From Takakia lepidozioides (Eukaryota > Streptophyta > Takakiopsida > Takakiales > Takakiaceae), in contig CM060732.1 in the NCBI GenBank assembly GCA_030704615.1, forward strand, positions 26,350,001-26,414,000: a stretch of DNA of 64,000 bases. The letters run 5' to 3'. Both the position numbers and the translations under genes were made by a program. The first letter of the stretch is position 1; each line of letters starts with the position of its first letter. The notes under the pieces are model-generated. The model was not told the origin of the DNA, did not search any database, and was given only the letters and a program-made list of their open reading frames with translations. Shown piece by piece: positions 1 to 10,736 of this stretch.

Positions 1-445
1 TTTTGGTCACCAATGGGCTTGCACCGTTCTCGGGTTACTATATATATATACTTCTGTAGCTGTCCGCGGGGGTTTCACAAACAACCATGCCATTTATGGC
101 GAACCACCACGAACACCGACTCCCCCCGGTGATGAGTCGCGGTGAGTCTTGGCCCACCCACCACGGCCCCTATGGACCGTGATGAGTCCCAAGACTCCCC
201 ACGACTCCCACCCAAAGGTCTCCGCCCCAAGGTGAGTCCTATGCCACCCCCACTAAGTCCCGCTAAGCTACCACCACACCGCAACCCGGTGTGCGGGGCT
301 CCACCTAGTGAGCGCCTCCGCCTCCTTGAGTGCCTTGGGCACTCAAGGGTGCTTCAGCCCCCTATACCTATCGCTGCCACTGCCCCCACCACAGGGGCAG
401 CCCCTCTTGTGTCCCGACCCCCCCTCAAGGCAAAGGGCCGCGACA
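1..445 (-). repeat. Partial LTR of a gypsy-type retroelement
   Basis: This is an imperfect second copy of the complete LTR at 51497-52192. Base 1 corresponds to about base 51750 there, and both copies run through the same sequence to a terminal CGCGACA. Read on the minus strand the LTR begins TGTCGCGGCC. About 240 bases of its 3' end lie outside the window, so it could be a solo LTR or one end of a longer element. The open frames across it, on both strands, are low-complexity Pro/Arg-rich reading and not genes. Confidence 0.85.
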
Positions 446-889
446 CACACCCCTACCAACAGGGAGTCGATGTCCTCATCGGCTTGTCCATTTTGAGGAA
501 ACGAACATCCAAGTTGTGGCGTCCCACATCAAGGAGTTTGTTTCCGTACCATGGCGTCCCATGGCAAAGAACCAAACCCCACACTTGACTCTACTCTCCA
601 CTAGCTAGTCAAGAAATTCATGTCCTTTCGGGTATTTTGACCTCATACGACGGATTCTCCTTGCAACCCACCGAAGCGCTCTTTTCTCGTTGCGTGGTCC
701 CCCTCTACAGTACATGAGGTCTCCCATATCCTTCAACAAGTTTACAGCGGTCACCGGATCCTTCGTTTTCCTTCATTATTGCTTCACCCATGCCTTGCGG
801 ACATGCCAAAGGCAGAGGAAAATGAGTACTCCTTCAAAAACAATTCTGCACAACACACATGGTACACATTAGAGTCTTGGGATCGGACT
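446..889. other. Unassigned spacer
   Basis: The spacer lies between the LTR end and the GGACT repeat array. I see no gene, splice structure or repeat in it. The short open frames have no recognisable motif. Confidence 0.5.
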
Positions 890-1323
890 GCAATGGTGGA
901 CTGCCAGAGTGGACTGTAACAGCGACCTGTATCAGCGGGCAAAGCCACTGGACTCGCCCAGTGGACAGTACAATGCCATGACGTTGATGTGCTGGAATAA
1001 CCCCATTGGACTACCCAGTGGACTTCCCCATTGGACTTCCCCTAGCTAGGAGCGGACTGCCACAGCGGACTGCCGAGCGGACTTGCCAGGGACTACTGGG
1101 TGGACTTGGCAGCGGACGGCCGACCCCAGGGACTGCTGAGTGGACTTGGCAGCGGACTTGCCGGGGACTGCCAGCGGACTTGCCAGGGGACTGATGAGCG
1201 GACTTGACGGCGGACTACCAGTGGATTTGCCCAGCGAATTGCCATCGGGTTTCGCCACAGGAGTCTGCCAGTGGACTGTAGCAGTGGACCTCGACAATGG
1301 ACCGATGCTGTGGACCAACAGAC
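890..1323 (+). repeat. Degenerate GGACT tandem repeat array
   Basis: The array is built from imperfect units of about 15-20 bp of the type (a/g)GCGGACTTGCCAG or GTGGACTTGC, repeated more than 20 times. It ends abruptly where the MULE transposase frame begins at 1324. A comparable array in the opposite orientation (AGTCCGC units) lies at 4980-5165. The two could be the subterminal or long-TIR parts of one MULE-like element, but no target duplication was found. Confidence 0.7.
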
Positions 1324-2454
1324 TTACCGAATAGTGTTGATTTCTGCTTCAGCATCGTCCACAATGAAGGCATTGGGTCGCCAACTCGACAAATCTGCGA
1401 GGAGTGAATCGCGCAATGCTCTCATCCACGGAACCAGGTCTCTTGTCCGATTCCTCGCGGATAGGATATAGGCAACTGGTATACCGTTCAACCACTCGTC
1501 GAAGACCATCAACGTGTACAATGGGAACAGTTGGAATGCACAATGTAAGATGGTCAGAGCATGCAAATTTCGCTCAGTTCTGCACGAGAAGACTTCATAA
1601 GAGTGATGAGGTCTGCAACGGTTCACAATGGGTCTGCCCCTCGGTCTTCCGCAACGTACACATGAAAACATACTGAAAGGGTCAGCACACCAAATTTTAT
1701 GTGAATGTTGCATGGTACTATGCTATCATGCTCGTACAAGTCCATGGAATCGTTCGAATAGTACCTTGTCATGATTTGTCCCAAAGGTTGCATCATATGC
1801 AACGATATGGTCATGTCCTAGTTCCAGCATTCGTCGTTTCTGCCACGGAGTCTGTATGCCAATAGTGAATGTCAAATCTCCATCAAAATGCTCGAATGTT
1901 GGCGCTAATTTCTCCTCTTGATAGAAAAAAACGGACGCAGGATTCTGGTTTCTCCACATGCGCACACTCTCTGCATCATCGGCGTGCTTTTTGAAGGTTT
2001 GCCACGCACGTTTCTCAGCAAGGTTGCGAACATCTTGCTCCAACAAGAAATCATCGCGGATCCATGCATCGCCCAAGCCGGTGTTGTTCATCACGTGCTC
2101 TTTATGCTCCCATCATGATTTGGGCGACCGACAGGGGCCTCGGCACAAACACTCGACGACCCAGGCTTTCAATTCCTCGCTAATGTGTGGTGCATAGGCG
2201 TGGCGGGTGTTCTTGAACTCTGCGGACTTCCCATGCGAGGGTTTCCCTTGCGCATCTGTATGCTCCATGTTGTTGTAGTACGTGAGGACATAGATGTCAG
2301 GGGCGAGATAGCATTGCTGGACCTTGAAACAGCATTGGCAACCACGTTTGTTAGACTCTCCATACTCCGACTTCTTTCTCCTTGGGCCTTTATGAGGGTA
2401 AGATGTTCCAGCACCCACAAGAGGTCCTCCACGCTTCTGTTTTGGATCCTCCAC
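1324..2454 (-). pseudogene. MULE-type transposase, N-terminal half, decayed
   Basis: The minus strand first reads a Cys-rich FLYWCH/WRKY-like module (residues around KRGCQCCFKV, then HTDxxGxPxHG, about 2340-2240). A region with VAYDATFGTN follows (first catalytic Asp, near 1770), then YTLMVFDEW and FIVDDAEAE (second Asp, near 1345). This order matches Mutator-like transposases. The third acidic residue and the C-terminal SWIM finger are missing because the frame stops at the GGACT array. The frame is broken by a TGA at about 2112, where an Arg codon CGA would restore it, and by frameshifts near 1730 and 1550. Family assignment is good; MULE subfamily is unknown. It sits next to, and in the same orientation as, a DNMT-gypsy fragment. 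Confidence 0.65.
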
Positions 2455-2632
2455 TATTGCCTTGTTGGTGCGCTTGTCATCAGGACCGTAGCAGCATTGA
2501 TACCTGGACAGAAAATTTTAAAATCGACATCCAACAACTTGAGGAAGCATAAAATCAGATAACTCGTGAAACAAAAAATGGCAACAGACATGCAATGAAA
2601 CGTCAAAAGGACTGAGGATGGGGCACACATGA

Positions 2633-3217
2633 CCTCTCCATGTCATTGTATCTATAGGGTCTCCGAAAAATTAGCGTATCAATGGCTAATTCAATGCGAA
2701 TCTCTTGACCCTTCAGTGCTCCCAAGTCCTTCAATCTGAAGGCAAAGCAGTTCCTGTAAGCCCTCAAGAACCGCCGTATACGTCGTCTCTTTCCTCCGGT
2801 GACTATGGGTCCAACATCAGGCTCCCCGTTGTCATCCGTGACTGCAACCTTGAGTCCAGCAAGCTTAGAGGTAGAAGACCCGTCCCGTGGTTGCTATGCT
2901 GCAACCTCTTGAGCAGTAACCACTGCCTGCTCTGTCAGTGACAATGCCTCATCCTGCCCCATCATCTCATCTTTGAGGACCTCCTCAACCCAAGAAAAAT
3001 CCCCAACTTCATCTATCACCGCCGCCTTGGCTGCCAACTCCCTCTGAACCTCGAGCACCTCCCACGTGTGCCATGGATGCGGCCTGCACCTCGTGGTCCT
3101 CACCTGTTCGCCCCCACTCACTGCATGTACCGTCTCGGTAGGCAAAGAGACTATCAAGAGAAGTGTATTCCGTACTCTGCGCTGCTCAGCCATAGCCAAG
3201 CTGATAATCCAGGTCCA
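2633..3217 (-). pseudogene. Gypsy element 1: linker and N-terminal edge of pol
   Basis: Downstream of the DNMT on the minus strand comes a linker with MAEQRRVRNTL and AVSGGEQ. It aligns with MAEQWRLQT and AVSGGEQ at 36595-36700 of the second element. A UAG follows at 2896-2894, then the start of pol with RFLRAYRNCFAFRLKDLG and EIRIELA. Similarity to the intact pol ends near 2633, before the RT catalytic core. This fragment shows the ancestral order DNMT, linker, UAG, pol, all on one strand. The second element has lost that order through an inversion. Confidence 0.7.
2888..2896 (-). promoter_or_regulatory. UAG-CAA-CCA context, possible stop-codon readthrough site
   Basis: On the minus strand a TAG closes the DNMT/linker frame and is followed directly by CAA CCA, after which the same frame continues into pol. 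The homologous site at 36956-36964 is identical. UAG-CAR-YYA is the known leaky-stop context of tobamovirus-type readthrough. Shared position and context in two diverged copies suggest a real signal, though a shared ancestral mutation is possible. Confidence 0.45.
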
Positions 3218-4560
3218 TCAATTGAGATCCATTGCTTGCCCCAACACATGACGACGTGATGCCTCAGAAAGAGATGGCACCGCCATGGTACCAGTGGTAA
3301 AACCCATCGATCGCTCGCGTTCGTCAGCATTGGGCTCCACTAACTGCTGAAACTGGCTATTCCATAAGAGGCCAGGTCCACCATCCTGGAAAGCATGAGA
3401 TCCTGGAAAGCTGAGCAGTGTAGGCAATGCTGCTCGTGGGTGACCCACCTTATTGACCACTATCAAAGGTGATCAGTCATCGTGTCTCACACGCTGAGAC
3501 TGCCTCCCTATGTCCAAAATGCTATCTACCGTCAGGTTTGGTGGTCGCTGCACCCCATCAAATGCACGTTTGAACAGTGCAGGTAGCATCAAGTTGGTCC
3601 ACCATAATCGTGGGCGATGAGCCCGTGAGCTGCATCCAGCAATACTGCTAACCCAAGCCAAGATCGCACTTGCTGCACACTGGCCATCACCTTGGCCCGA
3701 GAATCACCCATCAATGACACATTCTCCAAGATATATGTCGGAGAGTCTCTCTGCTGAAGCTGTAAATAGCGTAAGACCTCAACATCTCCCAAAACAGGCG
3801 TGACCTTGAGTCTTGTAACCCATTGCCATGCCCGGCTGATAAATGCCCTTGGCAGGGCCAACCTGCCACTACCAAGTGAATAGGGCCAACCCGCTCCAAA
3901 TCATGCGCCCTCAGCAAAGATATGTCTTCTGGCAAGGCTTGTTGGTATCCATGAACTGCAGATACTGGCAACAAATCAGGGTACTGCTGCACCAAATGAG
4001 TAACATAGCGCAGTGACACACGTCGTGCAGTCTCATCCCTCTCTACATACAGGTAACGTCGAACTCGTACACTTGTCTGCAGTACTGCAGCCAATCCAGT
4101 GCTGATCCCGCCAAACAAAAAGACATATGTCTTCATCCGGGCACTGCCACACATGAGGTGTGGTGTCCAATGGCGACAACTGAAATGGTCCTGGTGCAAT
4201 CACCGCACTCTCCTCCTCTCCTGACGGTACAAAGACCTCTACCCAGGCTTGTTGCACCCGTCTATCAGCAGCCTGCTGCAAATCCTTGCTCGTACCCCAC
4301 AATGGAGTGTGAGCAACCTTGGCAGGCAACTCTGCCGTACCATGCATGTCATCCTGCTCTGCTGGAGGTGACACATCCTCTGCATAGACATTGCTTTCCA
4401 GCAACTCTCCGTGCCAACTAACTGCAGCTGTGAAGGCTGCTAGTGTTGGTATCTTGCCCCATTGGGTAGCAGCAACAACCTCTCTACCTCGGCTTCATTA
4501 TAGCCATATTTATGCACAAAGGGTGATATTGGTTTGTAAGATTCCTTCAAGATTGTCCCT
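3218..4560 (-). pseudogene. Gypsy element 1: cytosine-5 DNA methyltransferase (DNMT3-like order)
   Basis: Reading the minus strand, C5-methyltransferase motifs occur in canonical order. Motif I is LFGGISTGLAAVL (about 4110), followed by YLYVERDE. Motif IV is GWPCQG (about 3860) with the catalytic Cys. Motif VI is ILENVSLMGDS (about 3720). Motif VIII-like is RPRLWW (about 3605). Motif X-like is RRHVLGQAMDLN (about 3230). Order I-IV-VI-VIII-X resembles DNMT3/DNMT1 and not the permuted DRM order. The N-terminal part (HKYGYNEAEVERLL) extends to about 4560. Frameshifts near 3860, 3660, 3470 and 4450 break it. It lies directly upstream of a gypsy linker and pol start on the same strand, so it is a retrotransposon passenger domain. 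Gypsy-encoded DNMTs have been reported in charophytes. Confidence 0.75.
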
Positions 4561-4979
4561 TGTCAAATGATCTATGCTGTTGTATCTTGCTCATTATCAA
4601 AATAGTGGTACGAGATTCTGTTGTATGATTAGACAAACAACGACCAAATCTTAAAAGTGCACGCAACTTGTACTGTAGTGTGGAGACACTGCACTGTCAG
4701 CATTTTCAGTCAGGAAGAGGGGCGCTGGATTGGGGGAGGGATTAGGTAGGTAGGAAGAGAAACAGAATGATTGTTCATTCCGATCATGCCCACCTTTAAT
4801 TTTGGCCTCTCATTTTAAGATAATAGGGTCTTCAATGGGCACGTGCGATGTGGCCGGTGGGCCCCGCGCACGGACGTCCGGCTCCCCCCGCCCCCCCACC
4901 CCGCCGCTGCGCGCGGTCGCCTAGCCGCGGGCGCGGCTACAACAACCGCGCCCGCGTCCCCGTCCGCCGCGCGGTCAGT
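4561..4979. other. Unassigned spacer with a GC-rich island
   Basis: The first 290 bases are AT-rich and featureless. Bases 4850-4980 are very rich in C and G with several CGCGG runs, unlike their surroundings. Long open frames over the island on both strands are a by-product of GC content. Confidence 0.5.
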
Positions 4980-5165
4980 CCCCCCGCCCATGAGTCCGCT
5001 ACCCTCCAATCTGCCAGTCCGCTGTCCAGCAGTCTGCAAGTCCGCCAGTCTGCCCGCCAGTCCGGTGCTGGCCAGTCCGCTGCCCAGCAGTCTGCCAGTC
5101 CGCCAGTCTGCCCGCCAGTCTGCTGGCCAGTCCCCTGCCATCCAGTCCGCTGACGGCGCAGGATC
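4980..5165 (-). repeat. Degenerate AGTCC tandem repeat array
   Basis: Units of the type CAGTCCGCCAGTCTGCC repeat about ten times. On the minus strand these read GGCAGACTGGCGGACTG, the same GGACT theme as the array at 890-1323. The two arrays are therefore in inverted orientation around the MULE and DNMT-gypsy block. Confidence 0.7.
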
Positions 5166-5689
5166 GCCACCGTCCATTCCCATAACCCATCCGAGCCCTC
5201 TATTTTTAGGGCTGCAATTCAAACTTGCATCCTTGCCGCCTGCCACTTGCCAGCAGCCGCGAACGTGCGCACTGTTCTCCTGGCACGTTGTCGATCGTGT
5301 CTTGTACTGCGGCGCGTCTCTTGCATGTTCAGAAGCCTGTCCTTTGTACTGTATAGGGCATGGACGTGGAAGCAAAACCCGATGATATACTGATCACGGA
5401 AAGCCCGCTTATACGGCCTCTTCGACAATGTTTGCAAACAACAAAACCAGGACCCTTCAACAGGAAGGATCTCCATTGGAAAAGTGAGACGCAATATGGG
5501 TTTATGGGTGTGCGAGTGAATGTTGAAAAGGCCTGCATACCTTGGGATAGAGTTGGTGACTTCGTCCTGGGAGAGGCGAGTTTGGAGGACTACCCCACTC
5601 AGTTTTGTATGAATGTCCATTCTAAAGTGGAACCCGGCTCGCGAAAAGCACCCAGAGCCAACACATTTCTGTCCAGTGATTCAGATAAG
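5166..5689. other. Unassigned spacer
   Basis: No gene or repeat is recognised between the AGTCC array and the start of gypsy similarity near 5690. Confidence 0.4.
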
Positions 5690-7198
5690 AACTCGGGACC
5701 TCTGGGAGGCTGGTTTGGTGGAGCTATCTGGTGGAGAGTATGCTTCAGCCACAGTGATGCCAGCCAAGAAGGATATCTATGGCAATTGGACGGAGAGACG
5801 TATGTGCGGTGATTACCGGCCTGTAAATCGTCAGACCAAGTCCGATAGGTATGCCATGCCAACACCAAATGAGATCTTTGATGCCATTGGGCATGCCAAG
5901 GTTTTTAGCACTTTGGATTTACGATCCGGATATCACCAGTTGCCGATCAAGGAGGCGGATAAGTAGAAGACGACATTCTGGGGGATCAATGAGCACGGGA
6001 AGGATTGCCTATACCAGTGGCGGTTCTTACCATTTGGGCTTAAGAACGCTCCTGCAGAGTTTCAGAGAGTTATGGACAGGATTCTAGCAGGGGTGGAGTT
6101 TGCTCGGTGCTACATAGATGATATCATCATCTTTAGTGCTACGGTGGAGGAGCAGGTGATATTTGAGCACTTGAGGGCGCACGGATTGAAGTTACATCCG
6201 GGGAAGTGCAAGTTTTTCTACAACCAGATTGAGTATCTGGGTCACATGATATATCCTGGAGGATTGGGGGTACAGCAGACTAAGGTAGAGGCCATTGCAC
6301 AGATTCCACGCCCCACGGATGTGAGCCAAGTTCGAGCTTTCATGGGTTTGGCAAACTATTATAGACGGTTTTGTCAATGGATTTAGTGCCATTGCAAAGG
6401 CTCTAACCAAGCTGACCAAGGTGGACCAAAAGTGGCAGTGGGAAGATGAGCAAGAACGAGCTTTCAAGAGCTCAAGGCGAGGTTGACCTCGGCGCCCATC
6501 TTGAGACTACTTATCAGGGGGCGTCATTTTCAGCTGCATACAGATTGGAGCATGTTGGGGCTTGGAGCGGTGCTCACACAGGTGGATGATGAGGGAAGAG
6601 AGTTTGTAGTGGCTTATGCTAGCCGCTCACACTGCCGTGGCACACTTCAGGTGCTATCTATACGGCAATCTCTTTACCCTTGTCATGGATCACCAGCCAC
6701 TCAAGTGGTTGATGGAGTCAGACAAGCTTACGGGGAAGCTTGCACGGTGGGTACTCATACTTCAAGAGTATGACTTTCAGGTTGTGCATCGACCGGGTTT
6801 GGTCAATCGGGATGAGGATGGGTTGAGTCGCAATCCATGCACGAGCCAACAGGATGACACTGGAGCTCAGTGGCATGGTGAGACGGACGAGGAGATGGTG
6901 CCCGGATGGCATGCATCTGCATTTCTGTGTATCTTGGCAGCGGAAGGCCAGGTTGGACCTACAACAGGGATGACTGTAGACCGAGTGTCTGAGGTTCTGA
7001 GGCTAGCAATGAGCAAGATGGCGCCAAAGATATACATGAGGATTCAGCTGTGTTGGACTATCTCCGCACTGGAGACACGGCAGCCACTGTGACGGCCAAT
7101 GAGAGGGATCGGATCCTACAACGAGCCAAGAGGTTCAAGTGGGAGGGGACACACCTGCTCCGAGTGTGGGAGGATGGTCGAGTGAGGATTGTGCCTTA
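5690..7198 (+). pseudogene. Gypsy pol fragment (RT, RNase H), close relative of element 2
   Basis: From about 5690 the sequence aligns with bases 37240-38815 of the second DNMT-gypsy element. It encodes reverse transcriptase with RMCGDYRPVNRQTKSDRYAMP, DLRSGYHQLPI, FLPFGLKNAP and the catalytic YIDDIIIFS. RNase H and the LSRNPC segment follow. Both ends are abrupt, and no LTR, protease or integrase is present. Damage includes a TAG at 5965 where the relative has CAA, an 18-bp deletion near 6150, frameshifts near 6370 and 6460, and a deletion of about 50 bp in RNase H near 6630. It is on the plus strand, opposite to element 1 just upstream, so the two may be parts of one element separated by an inversion. 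Confidence 0.9.
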
Positions 7199-7745
7199 TT
7201 GTGACATACTACTTTATTGTGCATATATGTGTGGTGTGGTTTGGACAGCGATGTAGTTTTGTAGCGATACGTATGCGCACGACAATCCCAATAGGTGCCT
7301 CATAAAATAAAAAAAATCTTCTTCAATTTCCATATATATATATATATATATATGGATTTTGATTTTGATCAGTGAATTTACAACAATGAGAGTGGTAGAT
7401 GTTGCTCACGAAGCCAAGTATATTTATCCTTCCACAAATGTTAGAGTTGTCGCCAGCAAAGCTACATGCATCAACTTGTTTGCATAATCCTGACCATCCT
7501 CGAACTTCTGGCTGCTGGACATCCAGAGGCTGGGTGCTTTCAAATGTGACTATATATTCACATACTTCCACCAACGCCTCCACGTCAACCGGGTTTCTAC
7601 TTATAAGCAATGTATCTTACTACATAGTTAAATATTTATACGTAGTATTATGTTTGGGGGGGGGGGAGAGAGGCAACATTAGGGAAGACTTAGAGCTTTG
7701 AATTTAATTGGTTTCTATATGCTAACATGTATGGGCCCATAGGTG
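7199..7745. other. Unassigned spacer with a TA microsatellite
   Basis: The spacer holds a (TA)n run at about 7331-7353 and a G-run near 7657. I see no gene in it. Confidence 0.5.
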
Positions 7746-8345
7746 TGCAGTTGTAACGGAGCAATTTGTAGCGGAACTGAACCTGAGATTTCCCTAGCAG
7801 ACAGTGCTTGATGCTATGGGTATGGTATACCCACAATATTGGTTGCTAGTAGGCTCTGATGAGAGTTTTCCAAAGCACCTTGATGTGTTGAAGAATTGGT
7901 ATGGTGAAGCACGTGTGTTTGGCAAGGGGACGGAGAGAAGATAGTGTTGGGTCTGCTCAATTGCTGGGACCTTGAATCCCTGTTTAAGTTGTGTATGAAA
8001 AGCAATGCCTTGGCTGCAATGCCTTGGCTGCCATGGATCCCCCATTTGACATCAATCCTCTCACCAAGATTTGGAGAACTATTATCAATGCTTCTAGAGT
8101 ACTAACTCATGCGTTCCTGGAGTATGTGAAGCTTGCAGAAATTGCCATGGTGCATTTGTTAGGCAACGTTGAGGACGAGCGGTGCTTTTCCTCTCTGTAA
8201 TTTCTGAAGAACAAGTTGCGGTCCGGTTTGGATCCGCATCTGCCGGTGGTCGTGGGAATGTAAGGCCAGAAGTTCTTCGGCTTTGAAGATTTTCCCTATG
8301 ATGTCTGTACTTTTGACAAGTGGAGCGGAGCTGTGCCACGTAGGT
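7746..8345 (+). pseudogene. hAT-type transposase C-terminal remnant
   Basis: Translation in shifting frames gives LNLRFP, VYPQYWLL and FPKHLDVLKNWYGEARVFG at 7780-7935. After a break it gives KLAEIAMVHLLGNVEDERCF and SLxFLKNKLRSGL at 8130-8240. The last stretch is the hAT dimerisation domain, in which a small-residue segment is followed by an ER(A/C)FS-like motif and an LKNKLR helix. Stops at about 7795, 7943 and 8199 and at least one frameshift show it is dead. The catalytic N-terminal half and the terminal repeats are not visible. Confidence 0.6.
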
Positions 8346-9647
8346 GTTACGGAGAATTAGACACTGGTGTCTTGTAGTTGTGCTAAGAACTCTTATTTGC
8401 TGCTATGTCCTCTCCCTTTGTTTCCATCAGTTCTACAAGTGTAGTGAGATTCCCTCGGTTTACATAGGACATTCAGATTTGTTGCCATGGTGGCTAGGAT
8501 GCATTTTGGACTTGTTTGGCAAGTGCCCATGTGATTTAAGTGGGCTATGGTGCCCGCCTCCTTTGTTTTCTATCTTATGACAGTAGTGCAAGTTTGTTGT
8601 CTGAAATTGGGCTATGGTGCCTCAAGACTACTTTTTTTCATTTGAATCAATGGTGCCAATTTGCTCTATGAAATTGGGCAATGGTGCCCGAAGTGCTACC
8701 TTGCATTTTTCATGATAGCCAGTTTGCCACAATACAAAGGGGAATTTCGCCCACGATTTTTACCTCCATTTCACATGTCTCGTCTGGGGTAACATGTATA
8801 AGTTATGAAGTAGTCGACATATTGCACAATATTTAGCATACCTGTAGCCAGGTGGATTCTAGGTGGACATTGTACTAGTCGCCACCTCTGCACTCAGTCC
8901 TAAAAATATTTCGCCACGTCCAGGCCTACGCAAAAATGAGAAATAAAAGGGCTGGTATGGATCTACATACATAAGGTGCACATCAAACAACAAGCAGCTC
9001 AGTACATGCTCTTTGTCACTCGTGACACTATGTGAAACACATGAAAACATCTATTGTTTTCTCTGGCTACACATTCAGCTACAAGTCACAATTCGATTTA
9101 ACGTTTCAGTCAGAATTTTCTTCACACGAGCAGATCCCGTCCTGCTACATAGCCGAATCATTGATGACATGCTTTCTTGCGACGACAGAGAAAAACATAA
9201 CTTCCAAAGCAAAGCATATCGGACAGACATTGACAAGCAGAAGCGATGTAAACATTGAAAACGGTAGACAGACCCTGGTTGACTGGAAGATGATGCATGG
9301 CGATTAGGCTCACTGCAAACTATGTTGTGAATTTAGCATCCCCACGAGGATCATCTACCAGTCTTCCTAGACAAGTGTGGGACAAGTGTGCACAACAATG
9401 TGAGCAGGGAAATAACTCTGTACACGCCACGACGCGGTGGTCGGAACTGTCGGGGGTGTGAGAATGGCTTCAACTGGTGTCCAAAAGAAATGCTCACTTA
9501 TCCATCCGTACCCTTATGATACAAGAAATCAATCCGGCGGCAGAGTTGTTGCACTCGTGGATTCCGCTAGAGCTAATAAAACCTTAATCCGCAGGCCCTA
9601 ATGGGTTGCAGAAACTATAGACTTAAGTTAGCTGATTTATTGTAGGT
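8346..9647. other. Intergenic stretch, no gene seen
   Basis: Three loose copies of a phrase like GAAATTGGGCTATGGTGCC occur at 8535-8700. The rest shows no motif, splice structure or terminal repeats. It lies downstream of the gasdermin-like gene. Confidence 0.5.
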
Positions 9648-10736
9648 TCACTGATCTTCATCTTCACCTTCAACTTCATCTTCATCTTCAATGAGGAACT
9701 GTGGAAGGCATTCGAAGTCGCCACTGCTAGTGCCCTCCTCATCACCAGAGTTATCGAAAAAGAAACCGCCCATGTGGTACTCTGGATCCTCGTCGGGATT
9801 GAGCTCCGGCTCATCTCCCCGCACTATAGGCATTGCCTTGCCCATGTTGTCTTGGCCTGTCCTGCTGATATATTCGCCCTCCTTGTCGAACTTGACCCGA
9901 ACTGCTTTGAACCCATAAAGGATGTCGTCGTTTGTTGGATTTTGCACCGGTCTGCTGTCAACACTGGAGGTTGAAAAGTCCAATGCACCTGCGACAATAA
10001 CACCGGTGACCAATTCGGCACCGGGCACATGCACATTAGCACCCACGTTGGAGCTTTTGGTAATAGTGTAGCCGATTGAGCCTGCGTACTTCAGCTCCGT
10101 AACGATCCAGAGCTCCAGTAGTTTGTCCTGGCCCCAACTGCAGTCACAAGAATGCGTCAAGAAACAGTAAACAAACATCTAACAGTTTACATACAACCAT
10201 ATCAACCGAGTGCATAGAATAAGAGTGTTCGTGCAAACTCACCACGATGCACCTTTCCGCTCCACCTTGTTGATCTTTTCAACGTCCGGTTTCCAGTCGG
10301 AACACTCAATCAGTTCAGTGAGTGCATCTTCTTCGTACCTGTAGTGTAACGGCCTACTCAACTCAATTTTGAGTTTTTGAGATTCACCGAGGTCAACCTT
10401 GGCGAGCCGGAAAAGGGAAGCCAAGAATTTGCTGTTCGCACTACCCTCGAATGTCCGATCGTGGCCTTCATAAGATCTGACGAAGGGCTCGCCAACCGAG
10501 TCCGTGCCAAGAGACCGCAGGCCCTCTGACAACTCCTCGCGCTTATCAAACCACGCTTCTACTGTCTTGTCCCCGAGTGAAATCATGGATCCAATGCGAA
10601 CCATTGCGCGTTTTCGAAACGATGCGCCATTCTGAGCGAAGATGTCCAGCAGTTTGATTGAACCGGTTTTGAGGTCAGGGACAGGGACTATGCTCAAATC
10701 CTTCCACAAATACTCTTCCCATTTCTTGACACCCAT
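9648..10736 (-). CDS. Gasdermin-like pore-forming protein, 2 exons
   Basis: Exon 1 is 10736-10243 and exon 2 is 10137-9648. The 105-bp intron has GTGAGT and CAG borders, and the phases match, giving 327 residues. The start is the ATG at 10736. The N-terminus has an amphipathic stretch and then LSIVPVPDLKTGS (residues 14-26), like the first helix and beta strand of gasdermin-like proteins. Exon 2 opens with LLELWIVTELKYAG (171-184), a glycine/serine-rich segment, and NDDILYGFKAVRVKF (234-248). Fungal gasdermin-like proteins share this pattern: a hydrophobic V/I-T-G/E-L-K-x-A strand followed later by a DDxVxxFR-like strand. Residues 249-327 are a strongly acidic tail ending EDEDEVEGEDEDQ. In this family a C-terminal region or short tail restrains pore formation until a protease cuts it. 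The divergent neighbour is a TPR-CHAT protease. The frame is undamaged, in contrast to the mobile elements around it. The assignment is by motif only; another beta-rich protein family is possible. Confidence 0.5.

Noticed and set aside
142-588. 148-residue Pro-rich frame near the left edge (and its twin at 51896-52285)
   Set aside because: It lies within the LTR, is repeated in the other LTR copy with shifts, and has no domain.
4815-5385. Long open frames of 180-186 residues on both strands
   Set aside because: They cross a GC island and the AGTCC minisatellite, are Pro/Ala or Gly/Trp-rich, and overlap on both strands.
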